From positions 2,356,001-2,420,000 of the forward strand of contig NW_026515482.1 in the NCBI RefSeq assembly GCF_014898815.1: a stretch of 64,000 bases of DNA, written 5' to 3'. The position numbers and the translations under genes were made by a program. Within the stretch, counting starts at the first letter, position 1; the number at the start of each line of letters is the position of its first letter. The DNA is from Panonychus citri (lineage: Eukaryota > Arthropoda > Arachnida > Trombidiformes > Tetranychidae). This document shows, in pieces, positions 43,017 to 55,100 of this stretch. The notes beneath the pieces were generated by a model, which searched no databases, was not told where the DNA came from, and saw only the letters and a program-made list of their open reading frames with translations.

Positions 43017-44090
43017 TGGTAAACCGAATTAAATTAATTATAAGCCGAATTAATAACTTAAATCAGTTAATCAAAACAAGAAAAAAAATTTTCTAAATCA
43101 ACTGATGATGAAGTCGATCTCCAATCAGTGAATCCGAATCCAAATATCGGATACGAAAACGAACTGAGCCAAATTTGATTAACATTCTAATTGTAAAAAT
43201 TAATTTTCTATCCAAATAATTATCGATTTAATTCAATTATCTTTTCAACTATCAACTCATAATTAGAATCTTGAATAGAATTTCGCAAACACTGTTGACT
43301 CGAAAAGAAAATGGAAAAAAAGCAATAACATTAAATGAGAAATTTTTCTAATTGTTATGATTAATTGATTCGATTCTCTATTGATTAGATTGAGGTAAAA
43401 TGTCTCATTTCATATGAATTGTATTCGCATTTTGATTGAATTGTTTTGATCGTAAATGTGAATTAAATAAAACCAGTTGAATGAATCTATTATTTCTGAA
43501 TTAATTTTATGATTTTCTTAATCATTTTTATATAGATATTATTTTATAATAATTAACGAAATTATCACAAAACAATTTTCATTTTTTTTTTTGGTAAGAC
43601 AACAGTTACAATTAAACAATCAGATAGTCAAATATAACAGACCAATCGTTACAAATTGATCGGTATTAAAATTTTTGAATAATTCTCAGTCTTTTCAATT
43701 GTACAATTAAATCACATTGACAAAATCTCTCTCTGTATCCTTAATAATTGTTGATTCTCTCTCTCTCTCACACAATTGATGGTGTTAAGGAAGCATAGAA
43801 ATTAAGTAAATGTGAAGATGTTGTAACAATGTAAAAGGTGATGAAACAAATTATGTTCTTGTTGATTTTCTGATCTTGATTGCAAAGCGGAAAAACGGAA
43901 AATAGTAAACAAAATTAGATTGTCAACAAGTTTAAAGCTGATTGATTGCTGTTGATTTGATGTTGGTGTTCATTTCTTATTCGTATTGTCTGATTAAAGA
44001 TTGGGAGCAATTTTCAAAGTTTTTTTTTCTGATTATTTGAGTTGATGGTTTGTGATTCAGAATAACTGGAGGATATTAAGAATAATTAGT
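43017..44090. other. Gap between COPZ and troponin T
   Basis: Contains the COPZ upstream region and the troponin T 3' UTR. It is AT-rich with no convincing exon. A short (CT)n lies near 43755-43770. Confidence 0.6.
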
Positions 44091-46911
44091 TTACTCTTCC
44101 TCCTCCTCTTCTTCTTCCTCTTCCTCTTCTTCCTCCTCTTCTTCTTCTTCCTCTTCTTCTTCTTCTTGTTTAGGAGGAGGTTCGTATCTTGGAGTGGATT
44201 TCGGTGGTGATGGTTCAGGAGCTGAGAATGGCTTGAATGTATCCTAAAAGAAATAGAAACATTAACGATAGTTAAATAAATCGAGAGAGAAAAAAATAGA
44301 TGAGGAAACGATCAAATTTACCATAACATCAAGATCATCAGCGTCATCGTAAGTCCTTGCACCAGGTTCATAACTTTCCTTGTTCTTGGGATTAGATGGG
44401 TCCCAGTTCATCAATTTAGGAGATCCTCGTTCTTTGTATTCCTTGATTCGTTCTTCCCATGATTTCTCAAGTTGTTGTTTGTATAATTCTTCCCAACCCT
44501 TAAAGAAAACAATTACAACGATTAGAAAACAGTTGATGAGAAAATTAATCTGCATCAAACTTACTCCTTCGAAAAGATCTTTCTTATCTTTGAAGCTTCG
44601 TCGATCAACTCGTCTTTCGTATTTACTGGCAACGTTGATCTTTGGTGGATATTTACCAGTGAAAGCCCTGAAATTAGAGTTAAAAATTAAATATTAGAAA
44701 ATTAAATACAAATAGAAAAAAATAAACATTCAATTGATTTGACTTGTCAAAGTGAAATCTACTTACTCAGGATCTAAGCCTTTCTTCAAAGCCTTATTTC
44801 TGTTAATTTGTCGTTGACGTTCATTCAACTCTTTCAACTAATAAATGAAAAGAAGTAGGTTTATAAATAATTTAACATTTACCAAAGTGAAAAGTAATTA
44901 ATTATGTTTATAGTGGTGAAAAAGAAAAGATAACAAATCTTTAAAAGATACTTACATCATAATCTTGTCTCTTCTGTCTTTCCTCAAGATCGTATTTCTC
45001 ACTTTCCAAGGTAACAATTTGTTCCCATAATTCACCAGCCTTTTTACGAAGCTCATCAACATCCAAACCTTCAATATTAAGAGCTTTGATTCGTAAGCTA
45101 AGAGCAATTCGCTTCTCTTCAGCTAATTGTTCCTTTGTCTTATTCAATTCAGCTCGGGCATACATCACATTGGAAAACTGAACAAACAAAATTGACCATT
45201 AGAAAAGTGAACAAATTACCATCGAACAAATCATATTAACCTTGTCATAACCTTGACCAGTGGGTGGTGGGGCAGCTCCTTCCTTCTTGGAGATCACATA
45301 ATTAGGCTTAACGGCTTCCTTTTGCTTCTGCATGGCCTGCATCATGGCCTGGCGCTTACGCTCAGCCTCTTCCAAACGTTTTCGTTTGGCCTCAACTTCA
45401 CGAGCTTTTTTCTCTTCCTACCAATCAAATAGAACATTTCAACAGCAAACAAAATGAACAATCAAACAATCAAACAAAGAAAAAGAATAAAATTAATTCA
45501 ATTAAATCACAAGAACAAAAATTGACCAAACAATTAAAAGGAATAAAAATTAAATTCTATTCGACCAAATGACTAATCGATGGAAAAGATCAAAGATCAG
45601 ATAGAAAAGTATCAGATCTTTTGGGTTGAATTCTTTTTTTCGATTTTGTTAATTGTTACTGATTGGAACCTAAATTGTTTTCTCTTTCTCGCAATTCATT
45701 TTGAATAAACTCTTGTGGTTTATTTAGTTTAACTGAATTGTTTTTCTCCTCATCTTGACTAATTTTAGTCGCTGGTTTTATTTTAGGTTGTGATTGTATC
45801 GCTGCCAATTGGTTTAACTGATTGATCTGTTTGTCTCTTTATTCACTTATGGTGTTCCTCTTAATCAACAGTAATATTATTATTGTTTTTTTTGCTCAAT
45901 TCTCAACTTATTCAAATCACCTAAATTGTTACAATTGGTAACAAATGTTTGACACTATTCTCGACGTATATTTGGTTAACGAAATTGGATATTCTTCAGG
46001 TTACTTGTGCTTATGGTGAATATACTTATAGAGTATTTGGAACTGTGTTGAGTCTCATGATGGAGTTTTTCTGTTTTCTTCCTTTGGACTTTTGCTTTTG
46101 ATTACTTACAATTTCTCGTTGTTTTTGTTCTTCTTGTTTTCGCTTCATTTCGAACATCATCTTTTCTTGTTCAGCTCGTTGAGCTTTTCTCTTGGCTTGT
46201 CTTTCCTTTAATTTCAACAGATCCGCCTCTTCCTTGGCTCGTTGTTTCTTCCGTTGCTCTATATACTCCGCCCACATGGATTCTTCTTCCTCCTTCTTCT
46301 TTCGGAGTTTCTCCTGATAAATATCCGAATTTGATGATTCCATGAGGATACGATGATTATTGAAAGAAAATGAGAGAGAAAAAAGATCAAATTCAATGTA
46401 AGAACGAAAATCGAACTGTATTTCAATCACTGTTGACAAAACGTGAGAAAATGCTTATCACTCATTTTTTATTTATTTCTATTCTTTTTTTTCTCTCTCT
46501 TTTTCCATCCATCAACTATTAGTAAAGTGTTAACAAAATCTGAGAAGGTGATACTAATGTAAAGGGAATCCTTCGAATTCAGTTGAAATGTGACCTTCAT
46601 GGATGGAAATCAAAATTGGCCAAAACCCAGATATAAATAGTTTTCTATTCAAAAAGCTCATCTCTAGATTTTTTTTTCTTAGATTCTCTCCCTCTCTCTT
46701 TCTTTTCCTTTCTTCTCATCTTCCCATAGTCTGTGTAACTTGTTGACTAAAAATAATGACACCATGAAATTGAGATCAGGACAAAAACAACAACATCTTA
46801 ATTCATCAATTTGCTATAATTAGGTTAATAGTGGTAGACAATGAGTTGTGGCGATAAACAAATTCAATCGTAATCAAAACTCACCTCCATTGCCATTTCT
46901 GCTTCCGTCAT
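44091..46911 (-). CDS. TnT: Troponin T (arthropod type, poly-Glu tail)
   Basis: Eight coding exons fit: 46885-46911, 46110-46313, 45241-45417, 44956-45177, 44767-44837, 44565-44667, 44322-44498 and 44091-44243. They sum to 378 codons (377 residues). The start MTEAEMAME is short; the next exon has EKLRKKKEEEESMW and the conserved LKLKERQAKRKAQRAEQE tropomyosin-binding helix. NKTKEQLAEEKRIALSLRIK through YDLEERQKRQDYDLKELNER forms the I-T coiled coil with troponin I, then KKGLDPEAFTGKYPPKINVASKYERRVDRRS. The C-terminus is 24 consecutive Glu, an arthropod-specific tail thought to bind calcium or modulate the thin filament. Troponin T anchors the troponin complex to tropomyosin in striated muscle. 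A 5' UTR acceptor lies at 46937-46938, so a leader exon is upstream. The N-terminal hypervariable region looks unusually short; microexons could be hidden in the intron 46314-46884. Confidence 0.94.
46321..46341 (-). other. Possible alternative troponin T start (MESSNSDIYQ)
   Basis: An ATG at 46341 reads ten codons straight into exon 46110-46313 in the correct frame, without splicing. It would replace MTEAEMAME if transcription began within the first coding intron, where a TATTTATA-like and MEF2-like word lies at 46631-46640. No expression evidence is available. Confidence 0.25.
46631..46640. promoter_or_regulatory. MEF2-like A/T word in troponin T intron 1
   Basis: ATATAAATAG matches 9 of 10 positions of the MEF2 consensus YTAWWWWTAR. 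It also resembles a TATA box on the minus strand. MEF2 commonly controls arthropod contractile genes. Confidence 0.3.
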
Positions 46912-47682
46912 CTTGAAGGATTATCTAAGCTCGTTTCTGAAATCAGAGGGGAAAAAAGAGAAACAAAGTAATAACAAAATTAATTAATTGTTCACAAAGT
47001 AAGTTGATAATTTCATATTGACTGTTGTCAAAAAAGTAAATTGTTTCACAAAGTTAATCAAACACTAATATGTCAACAGATTAAAAACAAACAAAATCAA
47101 GCAATTGGACACACAAATCATGATTATGGTTAATTGGATTTCCGTTAATTATAAAAAGACACCAATCCTAAGGATCAATTGTATTAATGGACAAGCATCG
47201 ATTGTGTGAAGGAAACATAAACAAAGAAAGATATGAAACAATCAACAGGTTAATCACTAATTTACACTTTAAAATTGAAATCATTGGATGAAGAGTGAAA
47301 ATTAACTGGACAACACATTCATTTTTCCATAATTAATAACTAATCAATTGTTTGACCAACCTGTCGATCACAAGCGATAATCAATAATTTGTGGCAAATC
47401 AATATACAAACGTAAGAAGAAATCAAAGATTAATGAAAAAGTATTGAGATTGAAAGAAGAAGAAGAAAAGAAAATGAAAAAAAAATTTAAATTCTTACGT
47501 TATTTTCTTTTTTGTTGATAGAAAACTTTTTAGGTGAGGATGAGGATGATGAATCTGAATCTTGGAATGAATCTATTCCTATTGGTATATCATGAACTGC
47601 GAGGACGCAAGCAAAAACACCCAACGCATACAGATGAGAAACCTCATCCTTCATCCCAAGGAAGGAATCATCATCTTCTCGT

Positions 47683-47692
47683 CCATATAAGG
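47683..47692. promoter_or_regulatory. Perfect CArG box
   Basis: CCATATAAGG fits the SRF consensus CC(A/T)6GG exactly, in the troponin T/C divergent interval. SRF sites are classic muscle enhancer elements; chance occurrence is possible. Confidence 0.35.
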
Positions 47693-48865
47693 TACCCTTA
47701 AACTCATCATTTTCATCCTTTGACAAGAGTTTTTCTCTCTTTCTCTCACTTTCCTCCTCTTGGAAGATAAGATGATGATAAAGAAAGAAAGAACGAGCGA
47801 AAGAGAGACGATTCCTTGCAAGGAATCTGAACAAGGAGCTTGTCAAAGATTCATGAGGCTTGATACAATTAACGAAGAGTCTAAGAAAAGATTGTAAAAG
47901 TCATACGAATAGAGAGAGAGAGAGAGATAGAGAGAGAAAAACTCTGAGCGTGAGCTTGTCATCAACTCTTGATTCCCGATAAATATCATCCATGGATATA
48001 TGGATCATAATAGATAAGAGATGAAGATAAAGATGATAAGAATGAGAATGAAGCGATGAAGATGAGCATAAGGATGATGACTTTATTTGGGATGAGGGAA
48101 GATACACCAGATGATAAAGTTTTTGGTTCCTGCGTCTTGGCAGTTTTCATGATAGTAGCAATAGCGATAACTTCATTCTGAGTTTTTCAGATTCATCATC
48201 CTCATCAATTCACCTTAAGAGTTTTTTTTTCTAAAATTCAAAAAAATAGGTAAGAGTTTTTTTCCCTTTACAATTTTCTCGAATTTATTTGTTTGTTTTC
48301 ACTTGTTTATTTCATTCTTCCAATTAGTTTTAATTGTTTGTGTTTCTCTAAGTCCAAAATTGTTTTCCTTCGGTAATCAACAGGTTGGTCAGTAAATTCA
48401 TCAAACCAAATCAATTTGTTATATTGATTAAAAGTTTCCATCAACTTTCAATCAGATTTAAATTGTTATCTGGTCGATTAATCTTCATGTTATGATAATT
48501 GTGCTTTCAACAGTTTAACCATTCATATTACCAATTAGTTTTTCTTTTCAAATTTTTTCTCGAAATTCAATTTAATTTAATTTGTGTTTCGTTTAAAGTT
48601 TTTCTTTTTATTCTGTGCCCATATAATTAGATTGCGATCGTTGTTAAATTGTAGACAATTTATTTTTCCTTCCTCAATTAACATTTAATCCTGGAGAAAG
48701 AAAAAGTTCTAATCAGTTATTAATCACCATCTTTACGATTTTACTTTTACAATTAACTTGATTAACTTAATCCAATCGCTTATTTTTAATTGTTTGTTAA
48801 CTTTCACCAGTTAACCCAAAATTGAAGCCAAAAAATTAGTGTAGATTGAAAAAGGTTGGGCTGAT

Positions 48866-48893
48866 CTATTTAAAGTAATTGCTCTAAATATTA
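48866..48893. promoter_or_regulatory. Two MEF2-like words upstream of troponin C
   Basis: CTATTTAAAG (48866-48875) and CTAAATATTA (48884-48893) each match 9 of 10 positions of YTAWWWWTAR, about 105-135 bases before the troponin C TATA box. Confidence 0.3.
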
Positions 48894-48998
48894 GTTTGCC
48901 CATGTTCATTTCTTTTTCATGATAATATATCCTTCACTCTGAATTTTCAGATAAACATCTTAGAAATATTTTCATCTTCATCTTAACTGTGAACAATT

Positions 48999-49006
48999 TA
49001 TAAATA
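48999..49006 (+). promoter_or_regulatory. TATA box for troponin C
   Basis: TATAAATA about 192 bases before the ATG, placing transcription start near 49030. The acceptor-like TTTACAG at 49168-49174 suggests either a short leader intron or an upstream leader exon. Confidence 0.5.
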
Positions 49007-49197
49007 ACGTTTCTTGGGCCAAGTTGTTAATGTTTCCCTATTTATCTCTCAATACTAAAAAGTTTATTTTTCTCTGTTGATTTACTTTTTTTTTCGTTCA
49101 TATTTTGATTGTTTTGCTTTTTTGTTGATTATTCTAATTTTTCTATTTTATTGTCTCTTTAATTGTGTTTACAGTTTAATCAACTTCGGGTACCAAG

Positions 49198-49884
49198 ATG
49201 GCTGAAGATTTAACCAAAGAACAAGTTCAAATGCTTAGAAAAGCATTCGACATGTTTGATCGGGAGAAAAAAGGTTACATCGCTTGTAACATGGTCTCGA
49301 CTATTTTAAGAACACTTGGTCAAACCTTCGAGGAATCTGATCTCCAACAGTTGATCGAGGAAATTGATGCCGATGGTAATTAACTAATGTACCATTTCCA
49401 ATTAGCTCACGAATAGTTAATTAATCGATTAACTGTGATCCATTTGTGAGACTCATATATTAGGATAATTTCAATTTATCTTTTCTTTTTCTAACGTTAA
49501 TTGTGTTTTTGTTTTTTCGTGTTTCTACTTATTCCAGGTAGTGGTCAACTCGAATTCGATGAATTCTTGACCCTTTGTGCTCGATTCTTGATTGAAGAAG
49601 ATGCTGAAGCCATGCAAGAAGAACTTCGAGAAGCTTTTCGTTTATACGATAAGGAAGGAAATGGTTACATTAAGACTTCCGATTTGAGAGAGATCCTTCG
49701 AGCTCTTGATGATAAATTAACTGAAGATGAGCTTGATGAGATGATCGCCGAAATCGATACTGATGGATCAGGAACAGTTGATTTCGATGGTTCGTTTAAT
49801 TAATCATATTCCTTTTATCTCATTATTCTAATTCTCTTATTTTTCTAACCTTCAGAATTCATGGAAATGATGACCGGAGATTAA
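49198..49884 (+). CDS. TnC: Troponin C
   Basis: Exons 49198-49375, 49538-49789 and 49856-49884 give 152 residues, typical for arthropod troponin C. There are four EF-hands. Loop I (DREKKGYIACNM) lacks key ligands and ends in Met, so it should not bind calcium. Loop II (DADGSGQLEFDE) is canonical. Loop III (DKEGNGYIKTSD) ends in Asp rather than Glu and is weak. Loop IV (DTDGSGTVDFDE) is canonical. Functional sites II and IV are the usual arthropod arrangement. The protein is the calcium sensor of the thin-filament switch, partner of troponins I and T. The start follows the family (MAEDLTKEQVQMLRKAF). It is head to head with troponin T. Calmodulin is excluded by length, the degenerate sites and the family-specific N-terminus. 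Confidence 0.95.
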
Positions 49885-50073
49885 ATGATACGCTTTTAGA
49901 TTGGATTGAAATGGAACAAAAGGGAAAAGTAACAATTTAACATCGAACAACAATTTAAACTATTCATTTAAGAACCAATATCTTTGCAGATAATTTACCA
50001 ATTATTGTAACAATCAAAAGAAGATTACACATTGAATACTTCGTGTTTGTTAAAATCCGAAAATTGCTGCTTA

Positions 50074-50079
50074 AATAAA
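50074..50079 (+). terminator. Poly(A) signal AATAAA, troponin C
   Basis: Canonical hexamer 190 bases after the stop codon. Confidence 0.55.
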
Positions 50080-50118
50080 ACCTTAAAGTTCAGCGACAAC
50101 AATTTAAAGTGAAAACTT

Positions 50119-50124
50119 TTTATT
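50119..50124 (-). terminator. Poly(A) signal AATAAA, monocarboxylate transporter
   Basis: Canonical hexamer on the minus strand, 376 bases after the transporter stop. Confidence 0.4.
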
Positions 50125-50500
50125 CAGTTTACTTGGTGTCAAGAATTTTTTTTTTGACCTTCCATTCAGATTGGTAGTTTAAGTAATTGAATTACAATAA
50201 TATGAATGAAGAGGATGATTAAGAAGATGTGAACAGAAATGTCGATTGGGTGTTACAATAATAATTTCATCGTAATCATAGTTAATCGAGTTTCTCAAAA
50301 TTGTAAGTTAATTTTGTTAACTCTTTCGTTTGAATAGCTGATTATTACCAATCAGTTGAATGGGTGTTATTAGTAATAATAATAGTTTATGAATATTAAT
50401 GAATTATGAAAAAAGCGAAGGATTTGTTTAGCTTGAAAGGTGAAGGCAATAAGAGAGACAAAGGAAGAGAGGAACATGAGATGAAAAAAGACATGATAGA

Positions 50501-52106
50501 TCAAGGCAATGGTTCCTTGTCAAAAAGTGTCTTATTTGAGCTTAGAACTGTTATTTTATCTTCCACAGGACTAGAGGTTCGACTTGGCGATTCGGTCATT
50601 GATGAACCTTTACTCGAGGATGAGGATGATGAGGATGTTGCAGATGATGAAGAAGAAGCAAGAGATAGAGATTCATTCAAAGGGAAAACGATAATTCCAC
50701 TGGCTAAGACGCACAAACCAATCACATAGAAAGTTGTATCATAATCACCAGAGATATCAAATAACCAACCTAAGAGAAAGAGAGATAAAGAAAAATAAGA
50801 GAAATTAATTTAAAGAAAACATTAGATAATCAAGAATCAATTGATGATTTAAAACAGCAACAACAACATAGTAATAATAATCTCAAGTAACAAAATCTCG
50901 TGAGATAAGTTAATTAAAAGGTAAATTTGATACAAAAATCAGCCAAACAATCAACTTGTGGTTATAAATGGTAATTAAATTGTTGTACCAGCAATTGGAG
51001 GTCCCAACATTGTCCCGATTCCTTGAACCAGTAACATTAAACCATAGGCATTGGTGAACTTATCAAGTGAAATTATCTCCACCAAAATAACCGATACCAA
51101 GGTGTAATTGGCGCTCACAGAGAACCCATAGAAAGCGGCTAACACGGCAAGAAGATAATAATTGCGAGCCATTGGGATTAGCGCCATTGAAATGCCCCCG
51201 AGAGCAGTTAATCCAGAATACCATGTTGAAGGCCTTAACCAGGGTTTATCACCGATATATCCAACGATGATCTATGTAATTGAAAGGAGAGAGACATGGT
51301 GAATTAATGACTAATCAATGAATTAAATTGTTAAAAAAATAATAACAAAAAAGACTCATAAACATTGTATTAATTTTGATGTGACAACAATGAAAATTAT
51401 CAGATGATCGGTAAGTTAATTGTTTGTTTCATAATTGTGATTGTTTTAGACCTGCAATTGTTACAAAATTAGTATTACAATCAAGACACTGATCACTGGT
51501 TACTTTTAAATTTCATCAAATTGTTATGAGTTCAGCGAAATTAAAAATTAAATCAACTAAATCAAGTTAAAAGTAACAAGGAAACGTCATTCAAAGCAAC
51601 AGATCAAAAACTATTTTCATCATAACATCAACTATTTTTAACTTTGATTACATTAATAGTAAATATTTGATCAACTATCACTCAATCATTACAATGGTTA
51701 CATTTTATTACAACTGAATATTGAATATATCAAGTAGGAAAATGACACAATCAATATTAACCAATATCCTTGACTTTACTGTTATTGAGATATTTTTAGT
51801 AATTAAACTTGAAATAAAGTTAATCCAATCAACCAAAGACAATTGAATAATTATCACCAACAAAAACGATAACAATTAAATGTGTATTGTACATTCAAAA
51901 ACAATATTATTAATATTGGACAATTAAGAAAAACTCAAAGGTAATTAAAGAAAATGATTTGCATGTTTAAACACTTAACAATTAAGTGGTAAAGCAAATA
52001 GAGTTTCAAAGTAATCAAATTACATGATTAACTTCCGTTAAGAAAGTAGTGATAATCTTAATTATGAATCAACTTAATTTATGCAACAATGATTAGTAAT
52101 CAAGAA

Positions 52107-52140
<34 letters not shown>

Positions 52141-55100
52141 TCCTAATCAATATAATTTTCTAATTACAGTATCAAGTGAATTGAAGGACAATCAATAGAT
52201 TGTTAAATTAACATATATTATAATCAATAAGGTAAACATATGAGAGTTGTAATTAAGTAATTATAATTATATACGAACAATTATAATTGAAAGATTTATA
52301 CAAAGTAAAGTTAATTAGTTATGTGCACTAATTGAATGATTACTACGCGATACAATTACAATCAAATGACTAAACATCTATGAGAATAATCAAGTTGATT
52401 GTAGAGGAAAATAACAACAATCAACATCTAAAACAAGGATGAAAAGGAAATTAAGAAATGATGATTAGGAAGATGGAAAATTAGATGCTAAATATTAGTT
52501 ACCAAGGAAACAACCAGGAAGAAGATGGAACCAGGAACAAACTAGATAATCATTCCATAGATTAAACAATATAATGATACTAGTTTTATCTAAAGAGTAA
52601 CCTAGAAATATCGATCAGGGAGTTTTTTATCAGACTGTAGAATTTTTTTCTACCATTGACTTTAGTGTACAATGTATATGCATTGTACTGGAAAAGAAAT
52701 GAAGATATTGACCTTGAAAATTTACAGCCGATAGAGAGAGATGACATTGTAGTGATAATTTGTTAGTACATGATAAGTGAAATATCCCAATGATGTAGTG
52801 AAAGTGCCAAGGATTTTCAAGGAACCAGATGAGAGGGAGTGAAAATGATGCTGAAGAAGATGGAATGACGATAATCAAGATAAAGTGTGATTATCTTTTT
52901 CTAATGATGAATATGATGATGTAAAGAAAATCCTTGTCTTCATCTATCCTCTCATCGTAATCATCATCAAGATTATGAATAAGATTTAAACGTTTCTCTC
53001 TCTCTCGCTCTTTATCTCACTTTCCACTATAACAATTACTTTAAATAGCAAAGTCAAGTGAAGGAGTTACCATGTTAATCAATTGTGATGATGATTAATA
53101 TAAGCACGAGAATTAATTCTTGAAACGATTCAAAGCAAAATCATTCTCATTAACTGAATTTGCCAAAACTTTTTACATCATGACTTTTTCTTTGTCTTCC
53201 TATTATAAAGCACGATTAACAAATGATTCGGATTCTGTATTGAATAACCTTGTTTACGTCTCGATAACAATAATAACGGTAATTCATGTTAGAGAAACTT
53301 TTCCAGGTTTCAATTTGCGTCTCGAGTTTTTCTTTCATTTCAAGTTATAATTATTACTTTTCAGTTTAATCAATAGATCGAAGCTCAATTTATGAAACTG
53401 AAAATTTCTAAATTGAAAACTCGATGTGAACAATAAGTTAATCAAAATTACGATTGTGAAAATTGATACTTTTCCATTGGTATTAAATAAACTACAATTA
53501 AGAAAATGTTTGCAATGAAAAAGTCACGGAAAAACGGAAGCTATGTACTCGTTATGATTGTCGTTCCAACGTGAAAATGAAGATGAGCACTTTAGAAACT
53601 CGGCTAAATTAACTAATTGAATGTCAATAGATTTGTTGATTGCAGAGAAACACAACAAATGTTTTCACTAAAAGAGGACAATATAAGTTATAAGCAATTA
53701 ATTAGTTGATTTGAAACTTACTGTTCCAAGAGTATTGGCAATCCCAAGAACTGAGATTAAATAAAAGGCCATTTCTTTGACACAAATACCCGAGGAAATC
53801 GCATGATCCGGTAGATAGACATAGGGCACGTCGATGCATCCGTGAAGAAGTAAATTGGAGAAACAAAAGATCGCAAATCTAACATTCTTAAATATCGAAA
53901 GATCAACCGAATCAACGATCACTTGTTTAATATCTTGCAGAAAAGATTCTCGCTCTGCTATGGTTACCATTGAATTGGTATAAATATCAGGGGCACTAGA
54001 TGAACGTAATCGATAACGTCGTACATCACGAAAAACGGCAGTTCGATAAGTTAAACTTGCTCGCTGTAATTTAGATCCAAACCCATCTTTTCCAGTTCCT
54101 CCTCCAATATTAACACCACCAATTAAATTGTTTCCGGTTCCAACTTTCAACCGATTAACATTAATCACAGTATTACGGGTTGGTACACTTAATCCCGATT
54201 CAGGGTCACCACCAACTCCTCTAAATCGTCGTGGCCTTGATTCACTCGAATCATTTACTTTATAACTATTGACCGTTGAATGGTCATTCTTGTTATGCTT
54301 AGAGATGAAGCTTGTTGTTGTTGTTGTTGTTGTTTCAGGAATCGGGATGGGTTGACCTTTAACTTGATCTTTACCAATACAATCATTTTGACCAATAACA
54401 CCAGAGGAAAGGAAAAGTGACTTTTCTTGATCTCGACTGATTAAGTTTGATAATAAATCGGGATACTTTTGTAATAGTTGATTAAGGTTACCATCTTTAC
54501 GTCCAGAAATTTCATCTAGAACATCTTTCGATACCGAACTGTCCGTTGTTATATAGGTAGGAATGTTAACAAGAGAAGAGTAATTTTTTAGATCACTTTT
54601 GGGTTTGGTTGATGAGTATGATGATTGAAATCGTTGGAAACGACGATTATTTGTTAAATGATGATTACATTGATGATGATGATGATTATGAGCATAAACT
54701 TGATGGTGATTACATTGATTATGATGATCAGGTTCGTGGAAGAGTTTGGTTACCTTACAATGAGCCTCATAATTAGATAATTGCTCATCATTAGGTAAAA
54801 TTGAGCTGGAACAATGAGAATTGATACAAATAGATGAAAGTGGTTTACTTGATGAACTACTACTTTTGGTTGGTGCATTATTATTATTATTTGATGTTAA
54901 TTTATCGTAATGATGTTCTGATAATCTGTTAGAAAGATGAAATTTTTCTGTATTCGGTGATGATGTTTGATTAAGAGGAAAACTGTTCCTATTATTTACA
55001 TCGATTGTTGAACATTGAGATCCATTTAAAATTAAATTATTAGCACCACAACCGCTTTTTAAATTGTTCTGTTGAAAACCACAAGAACATCCAATGGTAT

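Larger units (their letters stand above)
46937..49197. other. Divergent regulatory region between troponin T and troponin C
   Basis: About 2.3 kb separating the two start codons. It holds a troponin T 5' UTR intron and leader, a perfect CArG box at 47683-47692, MEF2-like words at 48866-48875 and 48884-48893, and a TATA box at 48999-49006 facing troponin C. No coding exon was accepted. Confidence 0.55.
49885..50500. other. Convergent 3' region, troponin C and monocarboxylate transporter
   Basis: Holds the troponin C 3' UTR with AATAAA at 50074-50079 and a minus-strand AATAAA at 50119-50124 for the transporter. The two inferred 3' ends would nearly abut. Confidence 0.55.

Noticed and set aside
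45655..45840. Lys/Asn/Gln-rich open stretch of about 60 codons on the minus strand in a troponin T intron
   Set aside because: It has no good acceptor, no Met, and the troponin T alignment is continuous across the flanking exons without it.
47487..47846. 119-codon minus-strand frame between troponin T and troponin C
   Set aside because: It ends at a donor-like site and might be part of a leader exon, but the troponin T coding exon has an in-frame stop before its ATG, so this cannot be coding for it; no family resemblance.
47901..48107. 68-codon Ser-rich minus-strand frame
   Set aside because: It ends in a (GA)n-derived Ser-Leu repeat and has no splice or promoter support.
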